Shown: positions 42,446 to 50,661, counted from the stretch's first letter. The stretch: DNA of 64,000 bases from Pelotomaculum propionicicum (GCF_004369225.1 NZ_QFFZ01000017.1:1-64000), one strand, 5' to 3'. Made by a program: numbers and translations. The notes: generated from the letters alone by a model not told the origin.

Positions 42446-42468
42446 GTGCGAATGAATTCGCACCTACA
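42446..42468. repeat. Half REP-like palindrome
   Basis: GTGCGAATGAATTCGCACCTACA between csrA and fliC, the right-hand arm of the repeat family whose full copies are at 1013 and 6051. Confidence 0.7.
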
Positions 42469-42539
42469 AAAAAAGACCTCTGAGAACCACAAAACTCGGT
42501 TTACAGAAGCCGTTTAGTTTCTTGAAATGCAGCAGGCCT

Positions 42540-42782
42540 TTAACACTGTTTTTTGTCTTTCTTACCGCAGTTTTTCAGCAGCCGTATTGCTTCCTCAACA
42601 CCGGTAATCGCCTGTGTGTTTTCTTCCTGCAAGTCCCTGTATATTTCTTCCCTGAATATCTCCAGTTGAGCCGGCGCCTCTATGCCTAACCGCACAGTCT
42701 CACCGGTCACTTCCACTACAAGGATTTTTATGTCTTTGCCGATCATAATCGACTGGCCTTTTTTACGCGCCAGTACCAGCAT
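42540..42782 (-). CDS. csrA: Carbon storage regulator CsrA
   Basis: 80 aa. MLVLARKKGQSIMIGKDIKI and VRLGIEAPAQLEIFREEIYR include the RNA-contact Leu/Arg near the start and the second contact Arg in IFREEIY. The C-terminal tail is longer and more charged than E. coli CsrA, as in species where FliW binds CsrA. It represses flagellin translation; FliW, encoded directly upstream and abutting, should relieve it. Confidence 0.96.
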   Translation of the reverse strand: MLVLARKKGQSIMIGKDIKILVVEVTGETVRLGIEAPAQLEIFREEIYRDLQEENTQAITGVEEAIRLLKNCGKKDKKQC

Positions 42783-43223
42783 CTAGCCTACCTCCCTGTC
42801 GACCCCCCGGTTTATTTTTAACGGGGCGCGGAGGGAATATCTCCTGTCATTTAAGATAACCTGTTTGGCCAGAAAGTTTTGTGTATTTATAACTATCGGC
42901 GCCAGCAGGTTAACGGTTGCCAGGTCCAGCCCCCTGCTTGTATTTACCGCGCATAAGACCGCAACCTGTCCCTGGTCGGCTATTTTAAGCTGGGCAACCA
43001 CCTCTTCAGCAAGGTCGAATTCATAATCCCTGAATAAAACAAACGGGTTGACCAATAAAAGACCTATTTCAGGCCGGTCGGTACTGCGCAGGCAATAATA
43101 TGGGGAATCTGCTTCCAGCAGCGTTAGAGTAAACTGCCTGTAGTCTTCCAGGCCGGGTATACCCCACGGAAAAGATAATTTATTGCTGCCTTGCCTGTCG
43201 CTTTTCATAGAAATTACTTCCAT
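42783..43223 (-). CDS. fliW: Flagellar assembly factor FliW
   Basis: 146 aa. LSFPWGIPGLEDYRQFTLTLLE, SPYYCLRSTDRPEIGLLLVNPFVLF and NLLAPIVINTQNFLAKQVIL are typical FliW segments. FliW binds either flagellin or CsrA and so links flagellin level to its translation. ATG behind AAGGAGG. The stop is adjacent to the csrA start. Confidence 0.95.
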   Translation of the reverse strand: MEVISMKSDRQGSNKLSFPWGIPGLEDYRQFTLTLLEADSPYYCLRSTDRPEIGLLLVNPFVLFRDYEFDLAEEVVAQLKIADQGQVAVLCAVNTSRGLDLATVNLLAPIVINTQNFLAKQVILNDRRYSLRAPLKINRGVDREVG

Positions 43224-43267
43224 GCGACGTCCTCCTTGTTAATAAAGTGACCTGACGGCCACTTTCT

Positions 43268-43615
43268 TTATGCATACCCGTTAAGGTTTCTGCCCCTGTT
43301 CTCGTTTAGTTCCGCCAGCCAGGCTTCCGCCTCTTCCAGGGTGAATTCCCGGCTTGCCCCGGTACGACGGTCCCTGGACCTGATCCTGGGTTTCCCTTCC
43401 TTTTTTACTAAAAATTCGAGTGGTTGGTTATACATTTCCGCCGCCTGGCGCATCCTCTCCACTGCCTTGTTAAGCTCATACCGCATTTTGCGCAAGGCCA
43501 GGTCTTCACTCTGCAGCAGTTCTTCCTCGACAGTAGGCTTAAAGCGGCTGACATCCTGGATCCGGGCCGCGTCCTGGGCAGCCTGCGCCTGCAGCCCGCC
43601 TGCCCCGATTTTCAT
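43268..43615 (-). CDS. FlaG-like flagellar-cluster protein, 115 aa
   Basis: Residues 50-100 (ELNKAVERMRQAAEMYNQPLE, then VKKEGKPRIRSRDRRTGASR, EFTLEEAEAWL) follow the same pattern as FlaG: a helix, two strands with a DxRTG turn, and an amphipathic helix. The N-terminus is Ala/Gln-rich. It heads the fliW-csrA group. Likely a FlaG-type or related accessory; role unknown. ATG preceded by GGAGGAAAGTTAAGGTG. Confidence 0.6.
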   Translation of the reverse strand: MKIGAGGLQAQAAQDAARIQDVSRFKPTVEEELLQSEDLALRKMRYELNKAVERMRQAAEMYNQPLEFLVKKEGKPRIRSRDRRTGASREFTLEEAEAWLAELNENRGRNLNGYA

Positions 43616-43785
43616 GGGAATTCACCTTAACTTTCCTCCAAAATAGTGCGAATGAATTCGCACCTACGAATTGAGACGTGAGAAATGAGACGTGGGACGC
43701 AAAAATAAATGTAGGTCCGGATTTATCTGGACTATTGTGCGAGTAAACTCGCACCTACAACTAATGATTCGATGTTTTTGATTTC
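43616..43785. repeat. Spacer of REP-like palindromes between flgL and the FlaG-like gene
   Basis: It contains a half copy (43646-43667), a block GAGACGTGAGAAATGAGACGTGGGACG (about 43674-43700, in two parts) and a compact copy with both ends (43710-43759: TGTAGGTCCGGAT...GTGCGAGTAAACTCGCACCTACA). No gene seen, and no clear promoter for fliW-csrA. Confidence 0.7.
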
Positions 43786-44748
43786 TTAGCTTAGGAAATC
43801 TAATAAGCTAACCTGAAGGATTTTTGCTCCAGCGGCCAGGGAAGCCTGGTATGACAACAACTGCTGGTTATACTCGATAGATAGCCTTTCTATGTCGGCG
43901 CCTTCTATATTATTTAAGTTTTCGGTAAGCTTGATCTCCTGATCCGCCAGCTGATTTTGCAGCGCTTCAAAATGGCTGGTCCTGGCGCCAACCTGAACTC
44001 TGTATTGCAGCAAACGATCTGTTTCCTGCTTTAGATCATCTATACTATTCTGAATACCGGCAGCATCGTTGTTATTCAACCTGTTTCTAAGGTCAAAGAG
44101 CGCTCTAAAAATACCATTACCTGTAGTGGCTAGAGGGTCCCCGTCGCTTACCGTATATGTGCCGTCGCCGTTATCGGTAGCCAGTCCAAAAACACCGGGT
44201 ATACCGCTTGTGGTGATACCAGGGGAGTCAATCCGGTAATCGGTGCCGGCAAGCACTTCGCGGCGAATTTCGTTAGTGTCGCCTGAATAAATTATTTGGT
44301 CACCCACTCTCTTAAAAGGAGGAGCGCTGTTTTTGGTGCCGGCGTAGATATATTTGTCACCAACTGACGAATTACCCAGGTCCACCACCTGGTCTATCAG
44401 CTTATCAATCTGTTGCGCTATGGCAGCCCTGTCGTTGGAATTATACGTGTCGTTAGCCGCTTGAACGGCGTATTCGTTTGCCTTTGATAAAATGTCACCC
44501 AAGGTGCCCATAGCGGTATCATTCATGTTCAGGTAGCTGAGGCCGTCGTCAATATTCCTGTTATACTGTTCCATGTATGTCAGACTGGATTTAATGGAAA
44601 AAAACTGCCCCATCACATTGGGGTCGTCACTCGGGCGCAAAAGCCTTTTGCTGGTGGCGAGCTGCTCCTGGCTGCGGGCAAGATTGCCCTGGTTAAGCTG
44701 GATGCTGTTGATGATACTGTCGGTCATGTACTTATTGGTAATACGCAT
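43786..44748 (-). CDS. flgL: Hook-filament junction protein FlgL (HAP3)
   Basis: 320 aa. N-terminal MRITNKYMTDSIINSIQLNQ and LATSKRLLRPSDDPNVMGQF, C-terminal EGADIERLSIEYNQQLLSYQ, both flagellin-like. It joins the hook to the filament with FlgK. ATG behind GGGAGGTAG; the flgK stop is 7 bases away. Confidence 0.94.
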   Translation of the reverse strand: MRITNKYMTDSIINSIQLNQGNLARSQEQLATSKRLLRPSDDPNVMGQFFSIKSSLTYMEQYNRNIDDGLSYLNMNDTAMGTLGDILSKANEYAVQAANDTYNSNDRAAIAQQIDKLIDQVVDLGNSSVGDKYIYAGTKNSAPPFKRVGDQIIYSGDTNEIRREVLAGTDYRIDSPGITTSGIPGVFGLATDNGDGTYTVSDGDPLATTGNGIFRALFDLRNRLNNNDAAGIQNSIDDLKQETDRLLQYRVQVGARTSHFEALQNQLADQEIKLTENLNNIEGADIERLSIEYNQQLLSYQASLAAGAKILQVSLLDFLS

Positions 44749-44754
44749 CGTTTT

Positions 44755-46164
44755 CTACCTCCCGACAAGACCGTTAATTAGGAGGTCCAGCATTTCATCC
44801 AGGACGTTAATAACTCTGGCTGAAGCCTGGAAACCGTACTGGAACTGGATCATTTTAGTTAGTTCTTCATCGGTTGAAACGCCTGATACAGAATCCCTTA
44901 AGGCTGTGATTTGCGTTTTAATGGCTGTCTGGTTGTCGGCCATATCGCTGGCGCCTTTGGCGTTGCCGCCCACCTGGGTTACCAGCAGGCTGTAGTACTG
45001 TTCAAATGTGTATGGCTTGTCGGCCGGGTCGATTTGGCTGTCTCTAAGGTCGGCGACACTTCCGGCTAAAGTGCCGTTAATCGAGGCCGGGTTTTGTATA
45101 ATGCCGGGATTTACCTTAAAGTCGCCTGTGGATAAATCTCCCTCAAAGAAATCGATCCCAATACCTGCAATCATGCTTTTCATATTAATGGCTATGTCAT
45201 TCAATTTCTCTTTGTAATCTATCACGTCTTGTCTTGCGCGCTCCAAGCCCAGCAATGATCCTCCCTGGTTGGTATCAAGGCAATTGTCTGTAAGGTTAAC
45301 CTCAGCTCCGTTATCTGTACCACCGTTAACCTTGAGACTAATTTTTGTGCCATCGGTTACAAGATCGAGTTTCGTACCTGTCTGACTTAAATCCTTACCA
45401 AACAAAGTTAATTTAGTCAGCTCACCGGTAGGTTTCCCATTCACAGTTTCGAAAGCCACATCCAGCGGGCCGAACTTACTTAACTCTTCAAGCAGTTGAT
45501 CCCTTTTATCCAGCAAATCATTGGGCTGTTGCCCAACAGCATAGACCTTTTTAATCGAATCGGTTAAATCCCGGATCTGCACCAGCAGGTTGTTGGCCTC
45601 GTCCACCTGATCCTTTAACATCCCCCCGGTAACCGCCGGTGTTGAATCTATCACTGCCACGCTGTTTTGCACATCGCCCAACTGGTTATAAGTATAGGTC
45701 ATCAAGGTGGCCAGGCTGTCACCCGCCTGAGCTACCGCCGCCTTTACGCCCGGATCCTGGGGCGTATTGTTTAAATCCATCCAGGCCTTGAAAAAGCTGG
45801 TGATCCTTTCGCCTATGCCGTCTGAAGCAGGTTCGGCAAAGGAAGCCTCAGCCCGCTGCAAAACAGAGATCTGATCATCCCAGTAAGCGCTGTCAGTCGT
45901 CGAACGGCGCACGTTGTTATCCAGGTATTCATCCTTTACCCGGCGGATGCTGCTGACTTCTACCCCCGTGCCAAACTGCCCGGGTGTAACCGAACTGTCA
46001 ATGGACGGGTTTGTAAAAGGATCGGTAGGGTTGATTACCGCCTCCTGCCTCGAATAACCGGTGGTGCTGGCGTTGGCCAGGTTGTGCCCGGTAATCTCCA
46101 GGGCGTATTGATTTAATTTCATGCCTCTACGGGCGGTTTCCAAACCAAACCATGTTCCCGGCAT
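44755..46164 (-). CDS. flgK: Hook-associated protein FlgK (HAP1)
   Basis: 469 aa. N-terminal FGLETARRGMKLNQYALEIT and GHNLANASTTGYSRQEAV, C-terminal MIQFQYGFQASARVINVLDEMLDLLINGL. Middle domain variable. It forms the first junction ring after the hook. ATG behind GAGAGAGGTGG. Part of flgM-flgN-flgK-flgL. Confidence 0.95.
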   Translation of the reverse strand: MPGTWFGLETARRGMKLNQYALEITGHNLANASTTGYSRQEAVINPTDPFTNPSIDSSVTPGQFGTGVEVSSIRRVKDEYLDNNVRRSTTDSAYWDDQISVLQRAEASFAEPASDGIGERITSFFKAWMDLNNTPQDPGVKAAVAQAGDSLATLMTYTYNQLGDVQNSVAVIDSTPAVTGGMLKDQVDEANNLLVQIRDLTDSIKKVYAVGQQPNDLLDKRDQLLEELSKFGPLDVAFETVNGKPTGELTKLTLFGKDLSQTGTKLDLVTDGTKISLKVNGGTDNGAEVNLTDNCLDTNQGGSLLGLERARQDVIDYKEKLNDIAINMKSMIAGIGIDFFEGDLSTGDFKVNPGIIQNPASINGTLAGSVADLRDSQIDPADKPYTFEQYYSLLVTQVGGNAKGASDMADNQTAIKTQITALRDSVSGVSTDEELTKMIQFQYGFQASARVINVLDEMLDLLINGLVGR

Positions 46165-46182
46165 AATGATTAACCACCTCTC

Positions 46183-46674
46183 TCAAATGGTAGCGTCGAA
46201 GATTCGCAGCGGCTTGCTTTCATTTTTTAACCTGCCGCTGCCCAAATAAGTGCCGCCGCCGCTGCGCGCTATAATTTTGACGAGTTTCGAGGTAAAAATC
46301 TGACCGCGCCTGGACAGCACTCTATTAATAATGTTAATCTCGTCCAGCCGCAGTATTTTTTCCTTGATACTTTGGGCCAGCTCCGCCAGTTCAGCCGCCA
46401 GCGGTCCGGGCGCACTGCGCGCAAAATCACTTAACACAGCCTTTTCCGGCAAACAACATATACCGGCTAATTGTCTCTTGGTTTCTTCCAGCTTCCTGCG
46501 CTGGCCCTTCAACTCTCTGGATAACCCATCTTGCCTGTTAGCAGTAGACAAAACCTCGCTTACATCGTTATGGCGCAGGGCCAGGTTGTGCTCTTCAGTG
46601 GTTTTTAACAGTTCAGCTAAAGTCTGGTCATATTGTTTGAGTATTCTGATTAAATTTAAAAATAAAGACTCCAT
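46183..46674 (-). CDS. flgN: FlgN-type export chaperone
   Basis: 163 aa, helical (LFLNLIRILKQYDQTLAELL, LRHNDVSEVLSTANRQDGL). Position between flgM and flgK and the helical heptad pattern fit FlgN, the chaperone for FlgK and FlgL. I choose ATG 46674 with GGGAAG six bases upstream; a GTG two codons earlier overlaps the Shine-Dalgarno. Confidence 0.82.
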   Translation of the reverse strand: MESLFLNLIRILKQYDQTLAELLKTTEEHNLALRHNDVSEVLSTANRQDGLSRELKGQRRKLEETKRQLAGICCLPEKAVLSDFARSAPGPLAAELAELAQSIKEKILRLDEINIINRVLSRRGQIFTSKLVKIIARSGGGTYLGSGRLKNESKPLRIFDATI

Positions 46675-46726
46675 ATGCACCTTCCCTTCAAGTGAATATC
46701 TTAGGAGTCTGCATCATGACCTGCTA

Positions 46727-47023
46727 TTACCTGTTGCTGTCCAAAAGCTTTTCCTTAAGGATACCGGCGGCTATTTTGTCGCTGTCCGGCTGGTAAGAAC
46801 CTTCAGAGATACTTTGCTTTAAAGCTGCGACCAGATCCTCCCGGACTGCCGGCATGCTGGCGAGAGTGCTTCTGTAAGATTGCAATTCCATAGCCTCTTT
46901 CGAAATCTCCAGCGTGTCACTCTGAGATTCCCCGGTCTTTTCTTTTGATCCCGTTCTGTCTTTCCTTATTTGCGAGGTATAGGCCTTAATAGGCCCCATA
47001 CCGCCTGGGCTGTTAATTTTCAC
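46727..47023 (-). CDS. flgM: Anti-sigma-28 factor FlgM
   Basis: 98 aa. A disordered basic N-terminal half is followed by the sigma-28 binding region (about 40-95): DTLEISKEAMELQSYRS, VREDLVAALKQSISEGSYQPD, ADKIAAGILKEKLL (SDKIAAGILKEKLL). Exported through the hook to free FliA. GTG at 47023 is preferred because GAGGAGGTGATACCG precedes it; the GTG at 47032 is within that Shine-Dalgarno. Confidence 0.93.
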   Translation of the reverse strand: MKINSPGGMGPIKAYTSQIRKDRTGSKEKTGESQSDTLEISKEAMELQSYRSTLASMPAVREDLVAALKQSISEGSYQPDSDKIAAGILKEKLLDSNR

Positions 47024-47051
47024 CGGTATCACCTCCTCTTAGTTACAAGAA

Positions 47052-47079
47052 ATATCGGTAATAAATTTAATTATCTTTA
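47052..47079 (-). promoter_or_regulatory. Sigma-28 type promoter of flgM-flgN-flgK-flgL
   Basis: On the minus strand TAAA, 16 bases, ACCGATAT. The -10 core CCGATAT is a good match; the spacer is one longer than ideal. It lies about 30 bases before flgM. Confidence 0.72.
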
Positions 47080-47117
47080 GTCCCAAAGGGTCCCAAACAA
47101 GTCCCAAAAATGGTCCC
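47080..47117. repeat. Four phased GGGAC repeats upstream of the flgM promoter
   Basis: GTCCC (GGGAC on the minus strand), each flanked by A/T-rich sequence, occurs at 47080, 47090, 47101 and 47113, spacing 10, 11 and 12 bases, i.e. about one helical turn. The series ends against the promoter -35 element and starts just past the motB stop. Confidence 0.7.
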
Positions 47118-47121
47118 AATT

Positions 47122-47922
47122 TTAGTTTCCCGCTGCCTCAAGGTTAGGTCTGCCCAGTGGGTAACTCTGAGCCATCGGTTCCGCTGTTTCATACTTGCTT
47201 TTTAAAACCACAATGTCCACACGGCGATTCTGCTGGCGGCTTTCCGCCGTTTCGTTGGGGACTTTGGGCCGGAACTCCCCGTACCCCGCGGCGGAAAGAA
47301 GTTCGGGAGAAAGCTTCTGCACGTTAACCAGCTCCTGGACCACACTTGTGGCCCTCGCCACGGAGAGCTCCCAGTTGGAGGGATATTGCGATGTATTTAT
47401 GGGTAGGTTGTCGGTATGACCCTCAACCCTCAGGTAATGAGGCGCCTTTTTTAAAATCTGGCCTATCGAGCCAACGAGGCTTTTGGCGTCCGGGGTGAGC
47501 TGGGCCGAGCCAAGCGGGAAAAGGGCCACATCCTGAAAGCTCAATACTACCCCTCTCTCCTCAATGCTAACGGTTACTTTGCCGTTCAGGCCGTTCTCGT
47601 CGATATAAGCCTGCAGCTCTTTGCGGATCCGCTCCAGGTTGCTGTTTTCTTCGGTTTCCAGAGTCATTTCCACTTCTTTAACCAGGGAACTGCCGGTCAC
47701 ACCAGGTACGAAAGAGGCGCCAGGTTCATTCATTACCGACTGCCCGCCGCCGCCCATAGCCCTTGACAGGGAAAGCGCCACAGCCTGAAATTTCTTGGCG
47801 TTTAAGCTGCTGAGAGCGTACATGACCACAAAGAAAATCATGAGCAGCGTGATTAAATCAGAATATGTAAGGAGCCACCTCTCGTGGTTGCCTTTTTTTC
47901 CTGGCTGATGGCGCCGCCTCAT
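47122..47922 (-). CDS. motB: Flagellar motor stator protein MotB
   Basis: 266 aa. One N-terminal membrane helix with the proton/sodium-binding Asp in RWLLTYSDLITLLMIFFVVMY (about residue 22), then an OmpA/MotB peptidoglycan-binding domain (about 125-245) with LRVEGHTDNLPI and ELSVARATSVVQEL. It anchors the stator to the wall. Last gene of the motAB pair. Confidence 0.96.
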   Translation of the reverse strand: MRRRHQPGKKGNHERWLLTYSDLITLLMIFFVVMYALSSLNAKKFQAVALSLSRAMGGGGQSVMNEPGASFVPGVTGSSLVKEVEMTLETEENSNLERIRKELQAYIDENGLNGKVTVSIEERGVVLSFQDVALFPLGSAQLTPDAKSLVGSIGQILKKAPHYLRVEGHTDNLPINTSQYPSNWELSVARATSVVQELVNVQKLSPELLSAAGYGEFRPKVPNETAESRQQNRRVDIVVLKSKYETAEPMAQSYPLGRPNLEAAGN

Positions 47923-47928
47923 ACGCTG

Positions 47929-48720
47929 TTAACCTTCACTTTCTGTCTCTGCCTCTTCCTCTGCTTTTTGACGGCTCTTGGGCTTTAAGAAGGCGGAAAG
48001 CCGCTCTTTGATCAGGAGCGGGTTATAGCCGGCCTGGATCGAGATAATGCCTTCCAGCATCAGTTCCCGCAGCATTACTTCCTTTTTGCTCATATTGGTT
48101 AACTTACCGGCTATGGGCAGCCAGAGAATATTGGCGGAGCCGACACCATACAGGGTGGCGATGAAGGCCAGCGCGATGGAAGGCCCCAGGGTTTCAGGAG
48201 ATTCCAGGTTGCTCAGCACGTGCACCAGACCCATCACAGTACCGATAATACCCATAGTGGGCCCATAGCCGCCGGCGGTTTCAAAAATACTTGCCCCGAT
48301 ATGGTGGCGCTCCTGGATGGAGTATATTTCCGTTTCAAGGATCTGCCTGACCAGTTCCGGGTCTGTCCCGTCAACCACCAGCTGAATTCCCTTGCGCATA
48401 AAGCCGTCCTCAATTTGGGGCAGCTGATTTTCCAGGTACAGAAGTCCTTCCCGGCGCACCTTGTCGGCCAGACCAACAATCTGGTCAATCAGTAAGATTT
48501 CATCAGGCAGCTTTTGGAACAAAATAATAGTAAGCAGTTTGGGAATGGTCTTTATTTCGTTCATGGTAAAGCTGACCACGGTAGCTCCTATGGTGCCTCC
48601 AAAAACGATTAAAGCAGCGGTGGGCTTCAGCAGCGCCAAAACATGCCCGCCGTCCATCACAAACGCTAGCACCAGAGAAATAACCGCAAGCAATATACCA
48701 CCTATAGTGGTTATTTCCAC
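47929..48720 (-). CDS. motA: Flagellar motor stator protein MotA
   Basis: 263 aa with four membrane helices. The cytoplasmic loop carries charged residues for FliG contact, and the conserved segment GGYGPTMGIIGTVMGLVHVL (about 150-170) and PSIALAFIATLYGVGSANIL are present. GTG start behind AAAGGAG. Preceded by a sigma-28 type promoter and a GEMM-like leader. Confidence 0.96.
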   Translation of the reverse strand: MEITTIGGILLAVISLVLAFVMDGGHVLALLKPTAALIVFGGTIGATVVSFTMNEIKTIPKLLTIILFQKLPDEILLIDQIVGLADKVRREGLLYLENQLPQIEDGFMRKGIQLVVDGTDPELVRQILETEIYSIQERHHIGASIFETAGGYGPTMGIIGTVMGLVHVLSNLESPETLGPSIALAFIATLYGVGSANILWLPIAGKLTNMSKKEVMLRELMLEGIISIQAGYNPLLIKERLSAFLKPKSRQKAEEEAETESEG

Positions 48721-48766
48721 GCCACAAACTCCTTTCCGGCTTAACCAACGTCGTGCCTGTCTTCTT

Positions 48767-48794
48767 AATAAAAAAGGCAGCTTTAATGGCCACC
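48767..48794 (-). terminator. Leader terminator ahead of motA
   Basis: GGTGGC-cattaaa-GCTGCC with two G-U pairs, followed on the minus strand by TTTTTTATT. It lies between the GEMM-like structure and motA and would fit an expression platform. Confidence 0.6.
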
Positions 48795-48804
48795 TTTGTT
48801 AAAA

Positions 48805-48882
48805 TGCAGCCTGGCAATCATAGCCTTGTGGCTTTAGACCCCACAGCCCCGCGCCCCTCTTTTTCAAGAGGTTTGCACAAAC
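48805..48882 (-). ncRNA. Possible degenerate GEMM-I (c-di-GMP-I) riboswitch in the motA leader
   Basis: On the minus strand: GTGCAAACC, a CTCTT-GAAA-AAGAG hairpin with a GNRA tetraloop, then GGGCGCGGGGCTGTGGGG, TCTAAAGCC, a short ACAA-loop hairpin, GGCTATGATTGCC and AGGCTGCA. Order and spacing parallel the confident aptamer at 34299-34455 (GCAAAC / GAAA loop / CGCnnnGC / CTAAAGCC / ATG). But the conserved CGCAAAGCC is CGCGGGGCT and the closing stem is weak. It may be a diverged aptamer or non-functional. Confidence 0.55.
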
Positions 48883-48913
48883 AAGGAAATATTTTTAAAC
48901 ACACCTGTTATGA

Positions 48914-48940
48914 TAATCGGTCTTTTTGGCTATTTATTAA
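48914..48940 (-). promoter_or_regulatory. Sigma-28 type promoter of motA-motB
   Basis: On the minus strand TTAA, 15 bases, ACCGATTA, upstream of the GEMM-like leader. The -35 has one mismatch and the -10 two mismatches to TAAA-N15-GCCGATAA. Confidence 0.6.
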
Positions 48941-49019
48941 TACCTATTTCATTTTATCCGTTATGTTTCTTTAAGCCGTCATCCAATCAGTTGTCTCCTG
49001 TCCACCGGTCTGCAGCCTT

Positions 49020-50126
49020 CTAATCACACTTGATTAACTCATATTTCCTGCTGCCCAGCCCGATTTCCTCGGCATAAGCCAATTGGTTTCTCCAGTCTAT
49101 ATCCGGGTACAGCGCCATGAATTTATCATGGACATCCCCTTTGCCGTCAAGGCGGGAGCCGGCCAGTACTTTCTCCCGGTTGACCAGGTCAATGCAGGCC
49201 TGGTCAATGGCCACCGGGTCGCGGGAAGCAAGGATGCCGATGTCCTTGACCAGGGAAGCGTCGCTCCAGCCGTAACAGTCGCAATCAGGGGACACGTTGG
49301 TAACAAAAGTAATAAACCCGTATTTGCCTTTCTTGTTTTTCAAAACACCCTCGGTGTATTCCACTATTTTTTCCTGAATGGCGGCGGGCTCCGTCTTCCA
49401 GTTAACGTCTATGGCATGGGCGGGGCAGGTTACGGTGCACTCGCCGCAGCCGATGCACTTGCTCTCGTCCACCACTGACACTTTATTCCTGAGACTTATC
49501 GCCGCCGCCGGGCACCACTGGCTGCACCTGTCGCAGCCTTTGCATTTGTCGGGGTTGACCCTGGGGAGAACGTCGGAGTGCATCATCTGCTTGCCGCTTC
49601 TGGCGCCCAGGCCCATGCCGATGTTTTTTAAGACGCCGCCGAACCCGGTCATTTCATGCCCTTTAAAATGAGTTAAGGCAATCAGGGCGTCGGCGTGGTA
49701 AGCGGCTGAGCCGATTTTTACTTCCTTGAAGTGCTTGCGGCCTATTTCAACGGTAACATAATCCTTGCCGGTGAGTCCGTCGGCGATAACCAGCGGCGCG
49801 TCCACCACCGCGTAGGCGAAGCCGTTCTCCACCGCTGTTTGCAGGTGGTCGACGGCATTGGCGCGGGTGCCGAAATATAGTGTGTTGCAGTCCGTCAGGA
49901 AAGGTTTCCCGCCCAGCCCCTTGACTTTATTGACAATTCTGCGCAGAAATTGCGGGCGGATGTAACCGGTGTTGCCTTTTTCACCGAAATGAAGCTTGAG
50001 GGCCACCAGGTCCTTCCGTTCGATGAATGTCCCCATCCCAGCCATGTCAAACAGTTTTTCCACTTTGTCGAGCAGGCTTTTTTTGAAACCCGCCCGCATA
50101 TCCGTAAAATATACCTTCGCAGCCAT
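49020..50126 (-). CDS. DUF362 domain 4Fe-4S protein
   Basis: 368 aa. DUF362 domain (about 1-180) with LALKLHFGEKGNTGYIRP and GGVLKNIGMGLGARSGKQMMH. A ferredoxin segment follows with two 4Fe-4S motifs, CKGCDRCSQWCP and CIGCGECTVTCP (about 190-235), then a C-terminal DUF362 part with DPVAIDQACIDLVN. Widespread in anaerobes; thought to be a cytoplasmic redox protein with no defined partner. ATG behind AGGAGG. Single-gene unit. Confidence 0.9.
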   Translation of the reverse strand: MAAKVYFTDMRAGFKKSLLDKVEKLFDMAGMGTFIERKDLVALKLHFGEKGNTGYIRPQFLRRIVNKVKGLGGKPFLTDCNTLYFGTRANAVDHLQTAVENGFAYAVVDAPLVIADGLTGKDYVTVEIGRKHFKEVKIGSAAYHADALIALTHFKGHEMTGFGGVLKNIGMGLGARSGKQMMHSDVLPRVNPDKCKGCDRCSQWCPAAAISLRNKVSVVDESKCIGCGECTVTCPAHAIDVNWKTEPAAIQEKIVEYTEGVLKNKKGKYGFITFVTNVSPDCDCYGWSDASLVKDIGILASRDPVAIDQACIDLVNREKVLAGSRLDGKGDVHDKFMALYPDIDWRNQLAYAEEIGLGSRKYELIKCD

Positions 50127-50661
50127 ATATTATCCCTCCTGGATTTCTTAATTTTCTACCATATCCTTCATTATTCCTGCAGGAATAAAACCTTTTATGT
50201 AAGTATTTGCCGCCGGCGCCTAAAGTTATGTACAAGAAAAAGCAGGGCTCCTTTCTTGGGATCCCTGACAGGTTTGAGTACAGAGCCGTCAATGGTGTTG
50301 AAACCTGCTTGGCTCTCTGCTCCGCGTCGAGTGAACTAACAGCTCGCTTCGGGCGAAATTGGACCGCCTTCAATTCGTCGTCCTGGCAAAGCAAGGCAAA
50401 GCAAGGGGACGTTCTTTGGTGAAAGCAAGGGGACGTTCTTTTTGCTTCCTACCATCCTTCCGGCACAAAAAGACCTCACAATAATTCGTGAGGTCAGTTT
50501 GTTGTCAAAGTCGTTGGTTTAAAGAAAAGGAACACGCCTTTAAGGAATGTCCCTTTGCAGTAAGGTTGCAAAATTGCATAAGCCAGTCAGCGGATAGGGG
50601 ACACACCTCCTGCGGAGGAATGTCCCCGATGCATTTCTCTGAGGCTGAGGAATGTCCCCAA
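50127..50661. repeat. Spacer with RAYT/IS200-type repeat debris
   Basis: 535 bp without a convincing gene. It has two direct copies of AAAGCAAGGGGACGTTCTTT (about 50396-50442), the clpB-side terminator at 50466-50496, and GGGGACA...TGTCCCC inverted words (about 50597-50660). The 115-aa minus-strand frame here reads across these repeats and is not a real gene. Such GGGGAC-GTTCTTT sequences often flank REP-associated transposase genes in this bacterial group; no transposase is present. Confidence 0.6.
50466..50496 (-). terminator. Intrinsic terminator downstream of clpB
   Basis: GACCTCAC / GTGAGGTC stem with TTTTT following on the minus strand, about 170 bases past the clpB stop. Confidence 0.75.

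Noticed and set aside
47080-47117. GTCCC repeats as a CRISPR-like array
   Set aside because: The units are far too short and the spacing is 10-12 bases. No CRISPR repeats or cas genes occur in the window.
50047-50394. 115-aa minus-strand frame upstream of the DUF362 gene
   Set aside because: It overlaps the DUF362 start and runs across repeat debris; no ribosome-binding site and no family features.
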